Source: Kaistia adipata DSM 17808 (GTDB lineage Bacteria > Pseudomonadota > Alphaproteobacteria > Rhizobiales > Kaistiaceae). Taken from it: a stretch of 64,000 bases of DNA. The notes beneath the pieces were generated by a model. It saw only the letters and a program-made list of their open reading frames with translations. It did not search any database and was not told the DNA's origin. Shown here piece by piece: positions 19,239-28,294 of the stretch; positions within the stretch are counted from its first letter, which is position 1; each line of letters opens with the position of its first letter. The DNA is taken from assembly GCF_000423225.1 (NCBI RefSeq), contig NZ_KE383992.1, positions 188,971 to 252,970 of the forward strand, in the 5' to 3' direction. The position numbers and the translations under genes are program-made.

Positions 19239-20194
19239 CCGACACGTCTGTTCTGCCTGGCGTCCTGATTGCTTCCGGCAATTGGGCGCCGGAGCCCTGG
19301 GCCGTGCCCTTCGCCGCGGAACCGGAGCGGCCGCTGGCGATCTGGCCCGATGTACCGGACCGCGCCGCGATCCATTATGTGCTCGCCTGGCGGCCGCCGG
19401 CGGAGGCGTTCGCGGATCTGCCGAACCTGAAGGCGGTGTTCTCGCTCGGCGCCGGCGTCGACCATGTCGTCGGCAACGCGGCGCTGCCCGACGTGCCGAT
19501 CGTCCGCGTCGTCGACCCGGACCTCACCACCCGGATGACCGAATGGGTGACGCTGCAGGTGCTGCTGCATCACCGCCAGCACCTCGCCTATGCGCGCCAG
19601 CAGGCGACCCATGTCTGGCACGAACTGCGCCAGCCGGTCGCCCATGACGTGCGCGTCGGCATCATGGGTCTCGGCGAGCTCGGCCGCGACGCGGCCGAGG
19701 TGCTCGCCCGGCTCGGCTTCCAGGTTGCCGGCTGGAGCCGCTCGCCGAAGCAGATCCCGGGGATCGAGACCTTCCATGGCGAGGACGGACTCACCGCCTT
19801 CCTCGGTCGCACCGACATCCTGGTCGCCCTGGTGCCGCTGACGCCCGACACGCGGGGCATCCTGAATGCTTCCGTGTTCGATCGTCTTGCCAAGGACGGC
19901 GCGCTGGGCGGCCCGGTCGTCATCAATGCCGGGCGCGGCGGCCTGCAGGTCGACGCCGACATCCTCGCGGCGCTCGACGACGGTCGCCTGATCGGCGCCA
20001 GCCTCGACGTGTTCGATCCCGAGCCGCTTTCCGCCGACAGCCCGTTCTGGGATCATCCACGCGTCGTCGTGACGCCGCATGTCGCGGCCTCCAGCGAGGC
20101 GAGCGTGCTGGCGAACGGCATCCACCGCCAGATCCTCGCCTTCGAGGCCGGCGAGGCATTGCCCAACCTGGTCGACGTTTCCCGCGGATACTGA
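19235..20194 (+). CDS. ghrA: Glyoxylate/hydroxypyruvate reductase A-like dehydrogenase
   Basis: GhrA-type enzymes reduce glyoxylate and hydroxypyruvate with NADPH. The 319-residue protein has the nucleotide loop GIMGLGELG near residue 143, the substrate arginine region INAGRGGLQVDADIL, and the catalytic pair in DVFDPEPL and VTPHVAA. The N-terminal half with VFSLGAGVDHV resembles GhrA rather than GhrB. It overlaps the peptide transporter ATPase gene by 4 bases, so it is likely read from the same transcript, although a metabolic link is not obvious. Confidence 0.88.
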   Translation: MTDTSVLPGVLIASGNWAPEPWAVPFAAEPERPLAIWPDVPDRAAIHYVLAWRPPAEAFADLPNLKAVFSLGAGVDHVVGNAALPDVPIVRVVDPDLTTRMTEWVTLQVLLHHRQHLAYARQQATHVWHELRQPVAHDVRVGIMGLGELGRDAAEVLARLGFQVAGWSRSPKQIPGIETFHGEDGLTAFLGRTDILVALVPLTPDTRGILNASVFDRLAKDGALGGPVVINAGRGGLQVDADILAALDDGRLIGASLDVFDPEPLSADSPFWDHPRVVVTPHVAASSEASVLANGIHRQILAFEAGEALPNLVDVSRGY

Positions 20195-20197
20195 GCG

Positions 20198-20398
20198 CTA
20201 TGGCGACGGCAGATACGTGACCGAGCATTCGAGATGCACGGTCGGTGGCGCATGCGCCCTAGCGGCGTCCCGCGCCTCTTCCGACGCCATCTTCAGCAGA
20301 AAGGCGAGATCATGGAACTCGCACTGCTCGGCGAGGTCGCTCAGCTGCTCTGATAGGTCTTCGATGTACCGGGCTGTTTCCTGCATTACCGCCCCCAT
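20198..20398 (-). CDS. Small conserved alphaproteobacterial protein, function unknown
   Basis: The reverse strand encodes about 66 residues beginning MGAVMQETARYIEDLSEQLSD. It has two predicted amphipathic helices separated by a short turn and no cysteine motif or signal peptide. I recognise the pattern of an N-terminal ETARYI stretch with a helical hairpin from small rhizobial hypothetical proteins, but no role is known. The start is uncertain, since an in-frame codon at 20440 would add 14 residues. It is convergent with the reductase gene, with 3 bases between stop codons. Confidence 0.6.
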   Translation of the reverse strand: MGAVMQETARYIEDLSEQLSDLAEQCEFHDLAFLLKMASEEARDAARAHAPPTVHLECSVTYLPSP

Positions 20399-20542
20399 CC
20401 TTGCCGATTTCTCCGCCGATGGGCGCGAAATTGGCTCCAATCGAACGAAGGCACTGCCTCTACGCTCCGCAGACTAGACAGGACGACGGAAGCCGACATA
20501 CCCCAAATGAAGTAGACGCCCCCGGGAGGCTGGAGCGTTTCT

Positions 20543-21406
20543 CTAGGGCCGGCGTACGGCCGTCACGTCGAGACCCGAGCGGCCGTAGCGATCCAGGGCT
20601 TCGGAGAGGGGCTCGGAAACCACCGCCATGTGGTAGCCGCTCGCATGCAGGAGCGTCGCCGCGTCGCACAGAATGCCGACATGCCCCTTCCAGAACAGCA
20701 GGTCGCCGCGCCGGAGCTTGCCCTTGATGCCGTCTGCGACGGACGTGCCGATCGCCCGCTCCTGCTGGTCGGTATCGCGCGGAACCGGAATGCCGGCGGT
20801 CGCGAGCGAAAGCTGCACCAACCCCGAACAGTCGATGCCGAAGGCCGAGCGGCCGCCCCAGAGATAGGGCGTTTCCAGGAAGCGTTCGGCGACCGCGACG
20901 AAATCGGCCTGCGGCGGCGCATCCAGTGGCGCGACATGGCGGGCGACGACGGCGCCGCTGCGGTCCGCCAGCTGGAAATAGAGCGTTCCGCGCGTCTCGG
21001 CCTTGTCACCGAGCGCCAGTCGACTGCCGAACGACAGGGTGGCGATGGGCGGCAGCTTCATGTCGGCCGCTGGATAGACGAAGGTGCGTAGCGCCGTCAC
21101 CTGGTGCATCGGCTCCCCGTCGAGCGGACCGACCGCCTCGGCCGCGACGAAGCCGACATAACCGTCCGCCTCGAGCTGCACCCAGCACCAGCCCTCGGCG
21201 GTCGCCTCGAACACGCGGACCGTCTCGCCCAGCAGCACCTCGCTGTCGATCGCCGCGTCGGCACGCGGGGCATGACGAACGGCCGCCACCGGCGCCACGA
21301 TCCGCTGCCGCTCGCCGGCGACGAAGCGCGCCGCCTGTACCTGGCCCGCGAGCCGCGCATCGGCGAGGTCGGGGCGGAAGGCGTTGAGGCGTGGATCCAG
21401 CGTCAC
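20543..21406 (-). CDS. NlpC/P60 family cell wall hydrolase with SH3 domain
   Basis: NlpC/P60 proteins are cysteine peptidases that cut peptidoglycan stem peptides. The 287-residue protein has an N-terminal bacterial SH3 region (about 35-155). Its C-terminal NlpC/P60 domain carries the catalytic cysteine in GIDCSGLVQLS near residue 190, then GHVGILCDA and LLHASG for the histidine residues. No signal peptide is seen, so it may act in the cytoplasm on recycled muropeptides, as suggested for similar rhizobial proteins. The GTG start overlaps the stop of the upstream MarR gene by 4 bases. Confidence 0.9.
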   Translation of the reverse strand: MTLDPRLNAFRPDLADARLAGQVQAARFVAGERQRIVAPVAAVRHAPRADAAIDSEVLLGETVRVFEATAEGWCWVQLEADGYVGFVAAEAVGPLDGEPMHQVTALRTFVYPAADMKLPPIATLSFGSRLALGDKAETRGTLYFQLADRSGAVVARHVAPLDAPPQADFVAVAERFLETPYLWGGRSAFGIDCSGLVQLSLATAGIPVPRDTDQQERAIGTSVADGIKGKLRRGDLLFWKGHVGILCDAATLLHASGYHMAVVSEPLSEALDRYGRSGLDVTAVRRP

Positions 21407-21753
21407 AGCGGCAGCTCCCTGTGGCGGGCGATGACGACGTCGCCCAGGCGCTCGACGGCGAGCGCGCCGGCGACGGTCCTTTGCACCACCACATTGCGGC
21501 GATCCTTGGGATCGCGGTGACGGCTGACGAGGCCGAGCCGACCCATCGTGTCGAGCGCGCGTGTGATCGCCGGCTTGGTCACGCCGAGCTTGGCGGCGAG
21601 GCCGCGCACGGTGTGCGGCGGCATTTCCAGATAGACCGTGAGCAGCACCGCCATCTGGCGCGCCGACAGGTCGTGCTCGCCGTCGCGCACGAGATCGAGC
21701 GTGACGTCATGCCAGAGGCGCAGCGCCTGGGTCGGCCGCAGTTCGGCGGGCAT
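21403..21753 (-). CDS. MarR-family transcriptional regulator
   Basis: The 116-residue protein has a winged helix-turn-helix with RGLAAKLGVTKPAITRALDTMGRLGLV followed by the wing DPKDRRNVVV, as in MarR proteins. It is shorter than typical MarR regulators (about 140) because both dimerisation helices are reduced. It is translationally coupled to the NlpC/P60 gene, so it may regulate that gene or simply share its promoter. No palindromic operator was clear in the 88-base gap upstream. Confidence 0.85.
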   Translation of the reverse strand: MPAELRPTQALRLWHDVTLDLVRDGEHDLSARQMAVLLTVYLEMPPHTVRGLAAKLGVTKPAITRALDTMGRLGLVSRHRDPKDRRNVVVQRTVAGALAVERLGDVVIARHRELPL

Positions 21754-21841
21754 AAACGGTTCCTCGACCTAATCGTTTCGGAGCCGTTTTATTTAACCGC
21801 CGCGCCGAGCCCGCCGCAAGGGCCGATCGGCCGAAACGGGC

Positions 21842-23230
21842 TCACACCGCGCCGAATCGCTCCTGGATCAGCGCGAACAGGGCGCGGATGGTCTGCGCCT
21901 CGCCGCCTTCCGGCCGGCCCGGCTTGCCGGAGGGGTTCCAGGCATAGATGTCGCCATGGATCCAGGGGATCGATTTCGGCACGAAACGATCGAGGAACAG
22001 CGCCGCCGTGATCGAGCCCGCGAAGCCTCCGGTGCCGGCATTGTTGATGTCGGCGATCTTGGAATCGATCATCGATTCATAGGGCGCCCAGAGCGGCAGC
22101 CGCCAGAGCGGGTCGGCGCGCTCCTCGGCATGGCGGGCGAGATCGGCGGCGAGGCCCTCGTCATGGGTGAAGACGGCCGGGATCTCCGGGCCGAGCGCCA
22201 CGCGGGCGGCGCCGGTCAGCGTCGCGAGATCGACGAGCAGGGCCGGATTCTCCTCCGCCGCCAGCGCCAGCGCGTCGGCGAGGATCAAGCGCCCCTCGGC
22301 ATCGGTGTTGCCGATCTCGACCGTGACGCCGGCCCGCGAGCGCAGGACATCGCCCGGCCGGAAGGCAGAGCCGGCAATGGCGTTCTCGACGGTGGGCACG
22401 AGCAGGCGCAGCCGCACGGGCAGCTTCGCCTCCATGATCATGTGGGCGAGCCCCATGAGATTGGCGGCGCCGCCCATGTCCTTCTTCATCAGCAGCATGC
22501 TGCTCGAAGGCTTGATGTCGAGGCCGCCCGTATCGAAGGTGACGCCCTTGCCGACCAGCGTCACCTTGGGATGGGCGGGGTCGCCCCAGACCAGATCGAC
22601 GAGGCGAGGCGCGCGATCAACGTCGGCGGCGCGGCCGACAGCATGGATCATCGGCAGGCTGGCGGAGAGGAGATCGCGCCCGACGATCTCGCTGACCGTC
22701 GCGCCGAAGCGCGCGCCGAGCGTGTGGATGGCTTCCGAGATTTCCGCCGGGCCGAGATCGTTCGCCGGCGTGTTGACGAGATCGCGCACCATGTAGATCG
22801 CCCGCGCCATGCTGCGCGCGCGCGGCGCATCGACGCCGGCCGGAACGACCAGCCTGGGAACCGGCGACGGGTTGGTCTTGTAGCGCTCGAAGCGATAATT
22901 GCCGAGCGCCCAGCCCAGCGCGCCGAGCGCGGGATCCGGCAGGTCCGTGACGAACTGGTAGTCGCCCTGCGGCAGGATCGCCGGCAACTTGCCGGTGATC
23001 AGCGCGGCGCGGCGGCCATTGGCGCGGCCAAGCCCGAACAGCACCCGGCCGATCACGCCCTTCGCGTCGGCGATGATCGTGACGGCGCCGGCGGCCGCGT
23101 CGAAGCCGGTCGAGCGCGCCCAGGCGGCCTCGGTCTCGCCGAGGGAATCGAGCAGCTTCTCCAGGCCGTCCGGATCGACGGCATTAATCGGGATGGCGAC
23201 ATCGGAACTGTCGATCAGGCTGTCGATCAC
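21842..23230 (-). CDS. M17 leucyl aminopeptidase family protein
   Basis: M17 enzymes are hexameric two-zinc aminopeptidases of the cytoplasm. The 462-residue product has the catalytic signature NTDAEGRL, the first metal lysine region LVGKGVTFDTGGLDIKP, and MKKDMGGAA. The N-terminal domain is shorter than in E. coli PepA, placing it in the PepA-like alphaproteobacterial subgroup. The GTG start at 23230 is preceded by GAGGA at a good distance. The gene is divergent from the lyase that opens the putative ergothioneine island, with 184 bases between the two starts. Confidence 0.93.
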   Translation of the reverse strand: MIDSLIDSSDVAIPINAVDPDGLEKLLDSLGETEAAWARSTGFDAAAGAVTIIADAKGVIGRVLFGLGRANGRRAALITGKLPAILPQGDYQFVTDLPDPALGALGWALGNYRFERYKTNPSPVPRLVVPAGVDAPRARSMARAIYMVRDLVNTPANDLGPAEISEAIHTLGARFGATVSEIVGRDLLSASLPMIHAVGRAADVDRAPRLVDLVWGDPAHPKVTLVGKGVTFDTGGLDIKPSSSMLLMKKDMGGAANLMGLAHMIMEAKLPVRLRLLVPTVENAIAGSAFRPGDVLRSRAGVTVEIGNTDAEGRLILADALALAAEENPALLVDLATLTGAARVALGPEIPAVFTHDEGLAADLARHAEERADPLWRLPLWAPYESMIDSKIADINNAGTGGFAGSITAALFLDRFVPKSIPWIHGDIYAWNPSGKPGRPEGGEAQTIRALFALIQERFGAV

Positions 23231-23414
23231 GGTGTTGGTCCTCGGAACTCGATTCGAGTGGGTCCACGATCATGGCCCCGCGCCTCGCCGGGATCAATTC
23301 CATGGCGACCGACGTCCGGGGCGACCTCGCCCGCGCGATGGCACGCGCCTGAACGGGGATGCGATGCCACATTTTTGAGCTAAGCTGGAGCATCTACCCC
23401 AGCCCAGGGTCATC

Positions 23415-24983
23415 ATGCCGCCTGCCGCCGAAATCCTGCCGGGAGATGCTGCCGGGTCGCAGCGCGACACGGCGGTGCTGAACGGATCCGCCCTCCGCCT
23501 GTCGACGCTGTCGCTGATCGGCCGCGGCCTGCTGCACGTCACCCCCTGCGAGGCCTGCCTCGTCCATGTCGGCGAGGCCTATGAGGCGGTACGCGGCGCC
23601 GTCGAGGGCGGCCGCCCGCTCTATGGCGTGACGACCGGCGTCGGCGCGATCAAGGACCGCGCGGTGGCGCTGGCCTCCGCTGCGGACCGCACCGACCTCG
23701 TGCGCGCGCATCATTTCGGCGTCGGCGAGCCGCTGGCGCCGGAAATCGTCCGCGCCGGCATCGCCATCCGCGTCAACACCGCGCTTTCCGGCCTGGTCGG
23801 CTGCAGTCCCGAGCTGATCCGCGCCTATGTGGCCGCGCTCGACGCCGACATCGTGCCGGTGGTCCGCCGGCTCGGCTCGATCGGCGCCGCCGATATCGGC
23901 CTGATGAGCCAGGTGGCGACGGCCCTCGCCGGCGAGGGCCAGGTCTTCCACCGCGGCGTGCTCAAGCCGGCAGAGGAAGCGCTGCGCGAGGCCGGGCTGA
24001 CGCCGCATGTCTTCCGCCTCAAGGACGCGCTCTCGGCCGTCAGCACCAACGCGCTGACGGTGGCGAGCGCCGGCGCCACGCTGATCGAGGCGGCGCAGAT
24101 GGTGCGCGTCGCCATGGCCACGGGATCGAGCGCGGCCGCCGCGCTGCGCGCGTCGCCGGAACCGTGGCGCGTCGCCATGAAGATCGGCTCCCCGCGCGAG
24201 GCAGCCGCCGGCACCGTGCTCACGGCCGTGGCCGAGGCCTTCCCCTGGACTCCCGCGACGCATCTGCACGACCCGCTCTCGATCCGCATGATGGCGCAGA
24301 TCTTCGGCGCCTCGGCCGGCGTCGTCGCCTTCGCGGCCGCGGCGGTCGAGGCGGCAACGGCGCGGCCCGACGACAATCCGGTCGTCATCGAGGGCATCCC
24401 GATGACCTCCGGCGGCTCGCTGCCGCTCGAGCTCGCGCTCACCTTGCAATCGGTCGGGCCGGGCCTCGCCCATCTCGCCCGCAACATCTTGAACCGCATC
24501 GTGCTGATCGCCAATGGCGGCCGCGGCGTGCTGCCCACCAACCTCGTCTCGGAGGAGACCGACGCCACCGGATTCGGCCCGCTGGTGAAGCTCGCCGGCG
24601 ATCTCGCCAGCCGCGTCATGGGCGAGCTCGCGCCCGTTTCCGCCATGCCGCTGCTGATCGCCGGCGGCATGGAGGACGAGGCGATGTTCGCGCCCTTGAT
24701 CGTCGAACGGCTGAACCGGCAGGTCGCGGCGCTGAAGATGATGACGGCGATCGAGGCGCTGCTGGCGGCGCAGGGGCTCGACATGCAGGGGTTGAAGCCG
24801 ACGGGGCTGGTCGCCATCGTGCACGCCTGCGTGCGCTCGGAAGTCACCTTCCTCGACAAGGACCGGGCGCTGTCGCTCGACATCGAAACCATCGAGCGCA
24901 ACCTTTTCCAGCCGGCGCTCCTGGAAACGGTCAGGAATTTCTACGAATCCATCACCACGGACGAACTCATTTTCTCGCGTTGA
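23415..24983 (+). CDS. MIO-less aromatic amino acid lyase homologue, putative ergothionase
   Basis: The 522-residue product has the histidine ammonia-lyase fold, with LYGVTTGVGAIKD near 70, LHDPLSIRMMAQIFG near 285 and DDNPVVIEG near 320. At the place where all ammonia lyases form the MIO electrophile from Ala-Ser-Gly, it reads GSIGAADIGLM, so the triad is Ala158-Ala159-Asp160. An ammonia lyase cannot work without MIO. Ergothionase, a relative that expels trimethylamine from ergothioneine, does not need it. The downstream betaine importer, urocanase homologue, desulfhydrase, hydantoinase and carbamoylase support ergothionase, giving thiourocanate and trimethylamine. Activity is inferred. Confidence 0.82.
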   Translation: MPPAAEILPGDAAGSQRDTAVLNGSALRLSTLSLIGRGLLHVTPCEACLVHVGEAYEAVRGAVEGGRPLYGVTTGVGAIKDRAVALASAADRTDLVRAHHFGVGEPLAPEIVRAGIAIRVNTALSGLVGCSPELIRAYVAALDADIVPVVRRLGSIGAADIGLMSQVATALAGEGQVFHRGVLKPAEEALREAGLTPHVFRLKDALSAVSTNALTVASAGATLIEAAQMVRVAMATGSSAAAALRASPEPWRVAMKIGSPREAAAGTVLTAVAEAFPWTPATHLHDPLSIRMMAQIFGASAGVVAFAAAAVEAATARPDDNPVVIEGIPMTSGGSLPLELALTLQSVGPGLAHLARNILNRIVLIANGGRGVLPTNLVSEETDATGFGPLVKLAGDLASRVMGELAPVSAMPLLIAGGMEDEAMFAPLIVERLNRQVAALKMMTAIEALLAAQGLDMQGLKPTGLVAIVHACVRSEVTFLDKDRALSLDIETIERNLFQPALLETVRNFYESITTDELIFSR

Positions 24984-25043
24984 CGTTTGCGTCACCCTAA
25001 GAACAATCGGGACCTGAACCAGCGACTGAAGAGGAATTCAGCC

Positions 25044-25955
25044 ATGAAAGCCTTGAAGACCATCGTGGCCGCGGCCACGATCCTCGCATCCGTCGGCGCC
25101 GCGCAGGCGGCCGATGTCGTCGTCTCCTCGAAGATCGACACCGAGGGAACGCTGCTCGGCAACGTCATCGCGCAGGTGCTCGCGGCGAACGGCATCTCCG
25201 TCGAGGACCGGATCTCGCTCGGCGGCACGCCGGTGGTGCGCAAGGCGATCACGGCCGGCGAGGTCGACATCTATCCCGAATATACCGGCAACGCCGCCTT
25301 CTTCTTCAACAAGGCCGACGATCCGCTCTGGAAGGACGCGGCCAAGGGATACGAGGAAGCGAAGAAGCTCGACTACGACGCCAACAAGATCGTCTGGCTG
25401 GCACCCTCGCCCGCCAACAACACCTGGGCGATCGCCCTGCGTGGCGAGGCGGCCGAAGCCAACAAGCTGAAATCGCTCACCGATTTCGGCAAGTGGGTGA
25501 CGGATGGCGGCACGGTGAAGCTGGCCGGCTCGGCCGAGTTCGTCAACTCCGCCGCGGCGCTGCCGGCCTTCCAGACCGCCTATGGCTTCACGCTGAAGCC
25601 GGAGCAGCTGCTGGTGCTCTCGGGCGGCGACACCGCCGCGACGATCAAGGCGGCGGCGGAGCAGACCGACGGCGTCAACGCCGCCATGGTGTATGGCACG
25701 GACGGCGCGATCTCGGCCGCCGGCCTCGTCGTGCTCGACGACGACAAGGCCGTGCAGCCGGTCTATGCGCCCGCGCCGATCGTCCGCGAGGCGGTGTTGA
25801 AGAAGTTCCCCAAGATAGCCGAGGTGCTGCAGCCGGTGTTCGCTGAGCTTGATCTGAAGACGCTGCAGGACCTGAACGGCCGCATCCAGGTCGGCGGCGA
25901 GCCGGCCAAGGAGGTCGCCAAGAGCTGGCTGACCCAAAAGGGCTTCCTGAAGTAG
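25044..25955 (+). CDS. Betaine-type ABC binding protein (OsmF/YehZ family), putative ergothioneine SBP
   Basis: This 303-residue periplasmic protein has a Sec signal peptide cleaved after AQA at residue 22. It then shows the OpuAC-type fold with VVVSSKIDTEGTLLGNVIAQVL, GGTPVVRKAITAGEVDIYPEYTG and APAPIVREAVLKKFP. Members bind quaternary ammonium compounds through aromatic boxes. Ergothioneine is a trimethylammonium betaine, and the known bacterial ergothioneine importer EgtUV uses the same binding-protein class. The ATG at 25044 follows GAGGAA, 60 bases after the lyase. The family is certain; the ligand is inferred from the neighbours, and glycine betaine or proline betaine remain possible. 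Confidence 0.88.
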   Translation: MKALKTIVAAATILASVGAAQAADVVVSSKIDTEGTLLGNVIAQVLAANGISVEDRISLGGTPVVRKAITAGEVDIYPEYTGNAAFFFNKADDPLWKDAAKGYEEAKKLDYDANKIVWLAPSPANNTWAIALRGEAAEANKLKSLTDFGKWVTDGGTVKLAGSAEFVNSAAALPAFQTAYGFTLKPEQLLVLSGGDTAATIKAAAEQTDGVNAAMVYGTDGAISAAGLVVLDDDKAVQPVYAPAPIVREAVLKKFPKIAEVLQPVFAELDLKTLQDLNGRIQVGGEPAKEVAKSWLTQKGFLK

Positions 25956-25976
25956 AACGCCGCCTTCCGCCGGCCA

Positions 25977-25992
25977 TGCTTCACGTGAAACC
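25977..25992. other. parS-like 16-bp site
   Basis: TGCTTCACGTGAAACC differs from the consensus ParB-binding site TGTTTCACGTGAAACA at only two outer positions and keeps the perfect TTCACGTGAA palindrome. It lies 22 bases after the binding-protein stop codon, in a 213-base gap inside the transporter operon. No parA or parB is in the window, so a chromosomal outlier site or chance are both open. Confidence 0.45.
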
Positions 25993-26168
25993 GGCGCGGC
26001 GGCGCAGCGTCGCCGCACCGGGTTAACGACGCAGCCATGCGTTAACCTCCCGTTAGCCAATATCACCTTGCGGCAGGGGAATTTCGTCCTAAGCTCCGAG
26101 TTCGCGCCGGACCGCCCGGATGGCGCGCCACGCGGCCCCGGCTCCTGCCAAAGAAGGGATCAACCGGC

Positions 26169-27359
26169 TTGACGGACGCCAGCCAGACCGCCGCTGCCCC
26201 GGTCCCCCTCTCCGCCCGCCTCGACCGGGTCGGGGTCGTGGTGGCGCTGATCGCCATCGTCGGCATGGACTGGCAGCCCTTCGCGACGCTGAAGCCGAAC
26301 CGGCTGGTCTCCGGCCAGGGGCTCGGCCTCGGCTCGGCGCTGCCGACGTTCTGGGCGGCGATCGGCATCGGCATCCTGTCGCTCGCCACCATCCTCGCCG
26401 TGCTGCGCACCGGCGCGCGGCTGCGGCTCGCCACCGGAATCGTCTCGCTGCTCATGCTCGCGCTGCTGATCGGCCTGGTGCCGGCGCATGTGGTGCCGCC
26501 GGACAACAGCTTCGCCCGCGTCTCGCCGGGCGCCGGCTTCTGGCTGATGGCGCTCGCCTTCGCGGTGCTGACCACCGACGCCATCGCCAAGCTGAAGCTC
26601 GGCCCCCTCGCCCGGCTGCTCCTGCTGGCGGCGGCCATCGCCGCCACGGCGCTGATCCTCGGCTCCGGCCATTGGGACGGGCTGTCGATCCTGAAGGAAT
26701 ACGCCACCAACGCCGACAAGTTCTGGCGCGAGGGACGGCAGCACATCCTGCTCGCCGTCGCCTCGCTCGCCGCGGCGATCGTCGTCGGCCTGCCGCTCGG
26801 CATCGCCTGCCACCGCCACGCGACCTTGCGCGGCGTCACGCTGCCGGTCCTCAACATCATCCAGACCGTGCCGTCGATGGCGATGTACGGGCTGATGATC
26901 GTGCCGCTCGGCCTGTTCGCCGCCTCGTTCCCGATCGCGGCCCAGCTCGGCATCCGCGGCATCGGCACGGCGCCGGCGCTGATCGCGCTGTTCCTCTATT
27001 CGCTGCTTCCCGTCGTCGCCAACACCGTGGTCGGCCTCGCCGAGGTGCGGCGCTCGGTGGTCGAGGCAGCCGAGGGCATGGGCATGACCAAGCACCAGCG
27101 CCTGATGCAGGTCGAGCTGCCGCTGGCGCTGCCCGTCATCCTGACCGGCATCCGCATCGTGCTGGTGCAGAATATCGGCCTCGTCACCATCGCCGCGCTG
27201 ATCGGCGGCGGCGGCTTCGGCACCTTCGTCTTCCAGGGCATCGGCCAGGCGGCGACCGACCTCGTCCTGCTCGGCGCGGTGCCGACCATCGCGCTCGCCT
27301 TCACCGCAGCCGTCCTCCTCGACGCCGTCATCGAACTTACCGAAAGGCGCCGGCTTTGA
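26169..27359 (+). CDS. Betaine-type ABC permease, YehY-like
   Basis: The 396-residue inner-membrane protein has an N-terminal region of about four extra helices (about residues 20-165), as in YehY. The binding-protein-dependent permease domain follows, with VVGLAEVRRSVVEAAEGMGMTKHQRLMQVELPLALP as the ATPase-contacting loop. The start is a TTG at 26169 with AAGAAGGGA as ribosome site. The 3' end overlaps the ATPase gene in a TTGA. The order SBP, long permease, ATPase, short permease is the same as in the E. coli yehZYXW system. Confidence 0.9.
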   Translation: MTDASQTAAAPVPLSARLDRVGVVVALIAIVGMDWQPFATLKPNRLVSGQGLGLGSALPTFWAAIGIGILSLATILAVLRTGARLRLATGIVSLLMLALLIGLVPAHVVPPDNSFARVSPGAGFWLMALAFAVLTTDAIAKLKLGPLARLLLLAAAIAATALILGSGHWDGLSILKEYATNADKFWREGRQHILLAVASLAAAIVVGLPLGIACHRHATLRGVTLPVLNIIQTVPSMAMYGLMIVPLGLFAASFPIAAQLGIRGIGTAPALIALFLYSLLPVVANTVVGLAEVRRSVVEAAEGMGMTKHQRLMQVELPLALPVILTGIRIVLVQNIGLVTIAALIGGGGFGTFVFQGIGQAATDLVLLGAVPTIALAFTAAVLLDAVIELTERRRL

Positions 27360-28294
27360 TCGAACTCGACCATGTCAGCCGCCGCTTCGGCGAGCAGCTC
27401 GCCGTCGACGACGTCTCGTTCGCCGTCGAGCGCGGCACCATCACGGTAATCGTCGGCACGTCGGGCTCCGGCAAGTCGACGACGCTCCGGATGATCAACC
27501 GGCTGATCGAGCCGACTTCCGGCACGATCACCATCGACGGCAAGGACACGACCGCCGTCTCCGGCGAGGAACTGCGGCGCGGCATCGGCTATGTCATCCA
27601 GGGCAACGGCCTGTTCCCGCACTGGACGGTCGCCCGCAACATCGCCACCGTGCCGACCCTGCTCGGCTGGGATTCCGCGAAGATCGCCCGGCGCGTCGAC
27701 GAGCTTCTCGCGCTCTTCAGCATGAAGCCGGAGGATTTCCGGGAAAAATTCCCGCATCAGCTCTCGGGCGGCGAGCAGCAGCGCGTCGGCGTGGCCCGCG
27801 CGCTCGCGGCCGAGCCCGGCCTCTTGCTGATGGACGAACCGTTCGGCGCGCTCGACCCGATCATCCGCGCCAAGGCGCAGGAGGACCTGCTCGCCGTGCA
27901 GCGGCGGCTCGGCATCACCGTCGTCCTCGTCACGCACGACATGGAGGAGGCGATCCATCTCGGCGACCGGATCGCCGTGATGGACGGCGGCAAGCTGCTG
28001 CAATACGCGCCGCCGGCCGAGATCCTCGCCAAGCCCGCGCCCGGCTTCGTCGCAAAGCTGGTCGACGGCGCCGACCGGCCGTTCCGGCTGCTGTCGCTGG
28101 CGCCGGTCTCGTCCATCGTCGAGCCGGGCACGGCCGAGGGGCCGCCCATCCTCGAGACGGCGACGCTCCGCGACGCGCTGTCCGAGCTGCTCTGGCACCG
28201 GCGCGACGCACTGCCCGTCACCGCCGCCGACGGCAGCACGCGCGGAAAGATCTCGCTCAGCAACCTCGTCGCCCATGCGGGAGGGGCGGCGTGA
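27356..28294 (+). CDS. Betaine-type ABC ATPase, YehX/ProV-like
   Basis: This 312-residue ATPase powers the importer. It carries Walker A GTSGSGKST near residue 36, the signature LSGGEQQRVGVARAL near 140, Walker B LLLMDEPFGALDP, and the switch histidine in VTHDMEEAIHLGDRI. It has a C-terminal extension of about 70 residues, as in the osmoprotectant ATPases, but I could not recognise a complete CBS pair in it. The TTG start overlaps the permease stop. The stop overlaps the next GTG start, so all three membrane-complex genes are translationally linked. Confidence 0.92.
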   Translation: MIELDHVSRRFGEQLAVDDVSFAVERGTITVIVGTSGSGKSTTLRMINRLIEPTSGTITIDGKDTTAVSGEELRRGIGYVIQGNGLFPHWTVARNIATVPTLLGWDSAKIARRVDELLALFSMKPEDFREKFPHQLSGGEQQRVGVARALAAEPGLLLMDEPFGALDPIIRAKAQEDLLAVQRRLGITVVLVTHDMEEAIHLGDRIAVMDGGKLLQYAPPAEILAKPAPGFVAKLVDGADRPFRLLSLAPVSSIVEPGTAEGPPILETATLRDALSELLWHRRDALPVTAADGSTRGKISLSNLVAHAGGAA

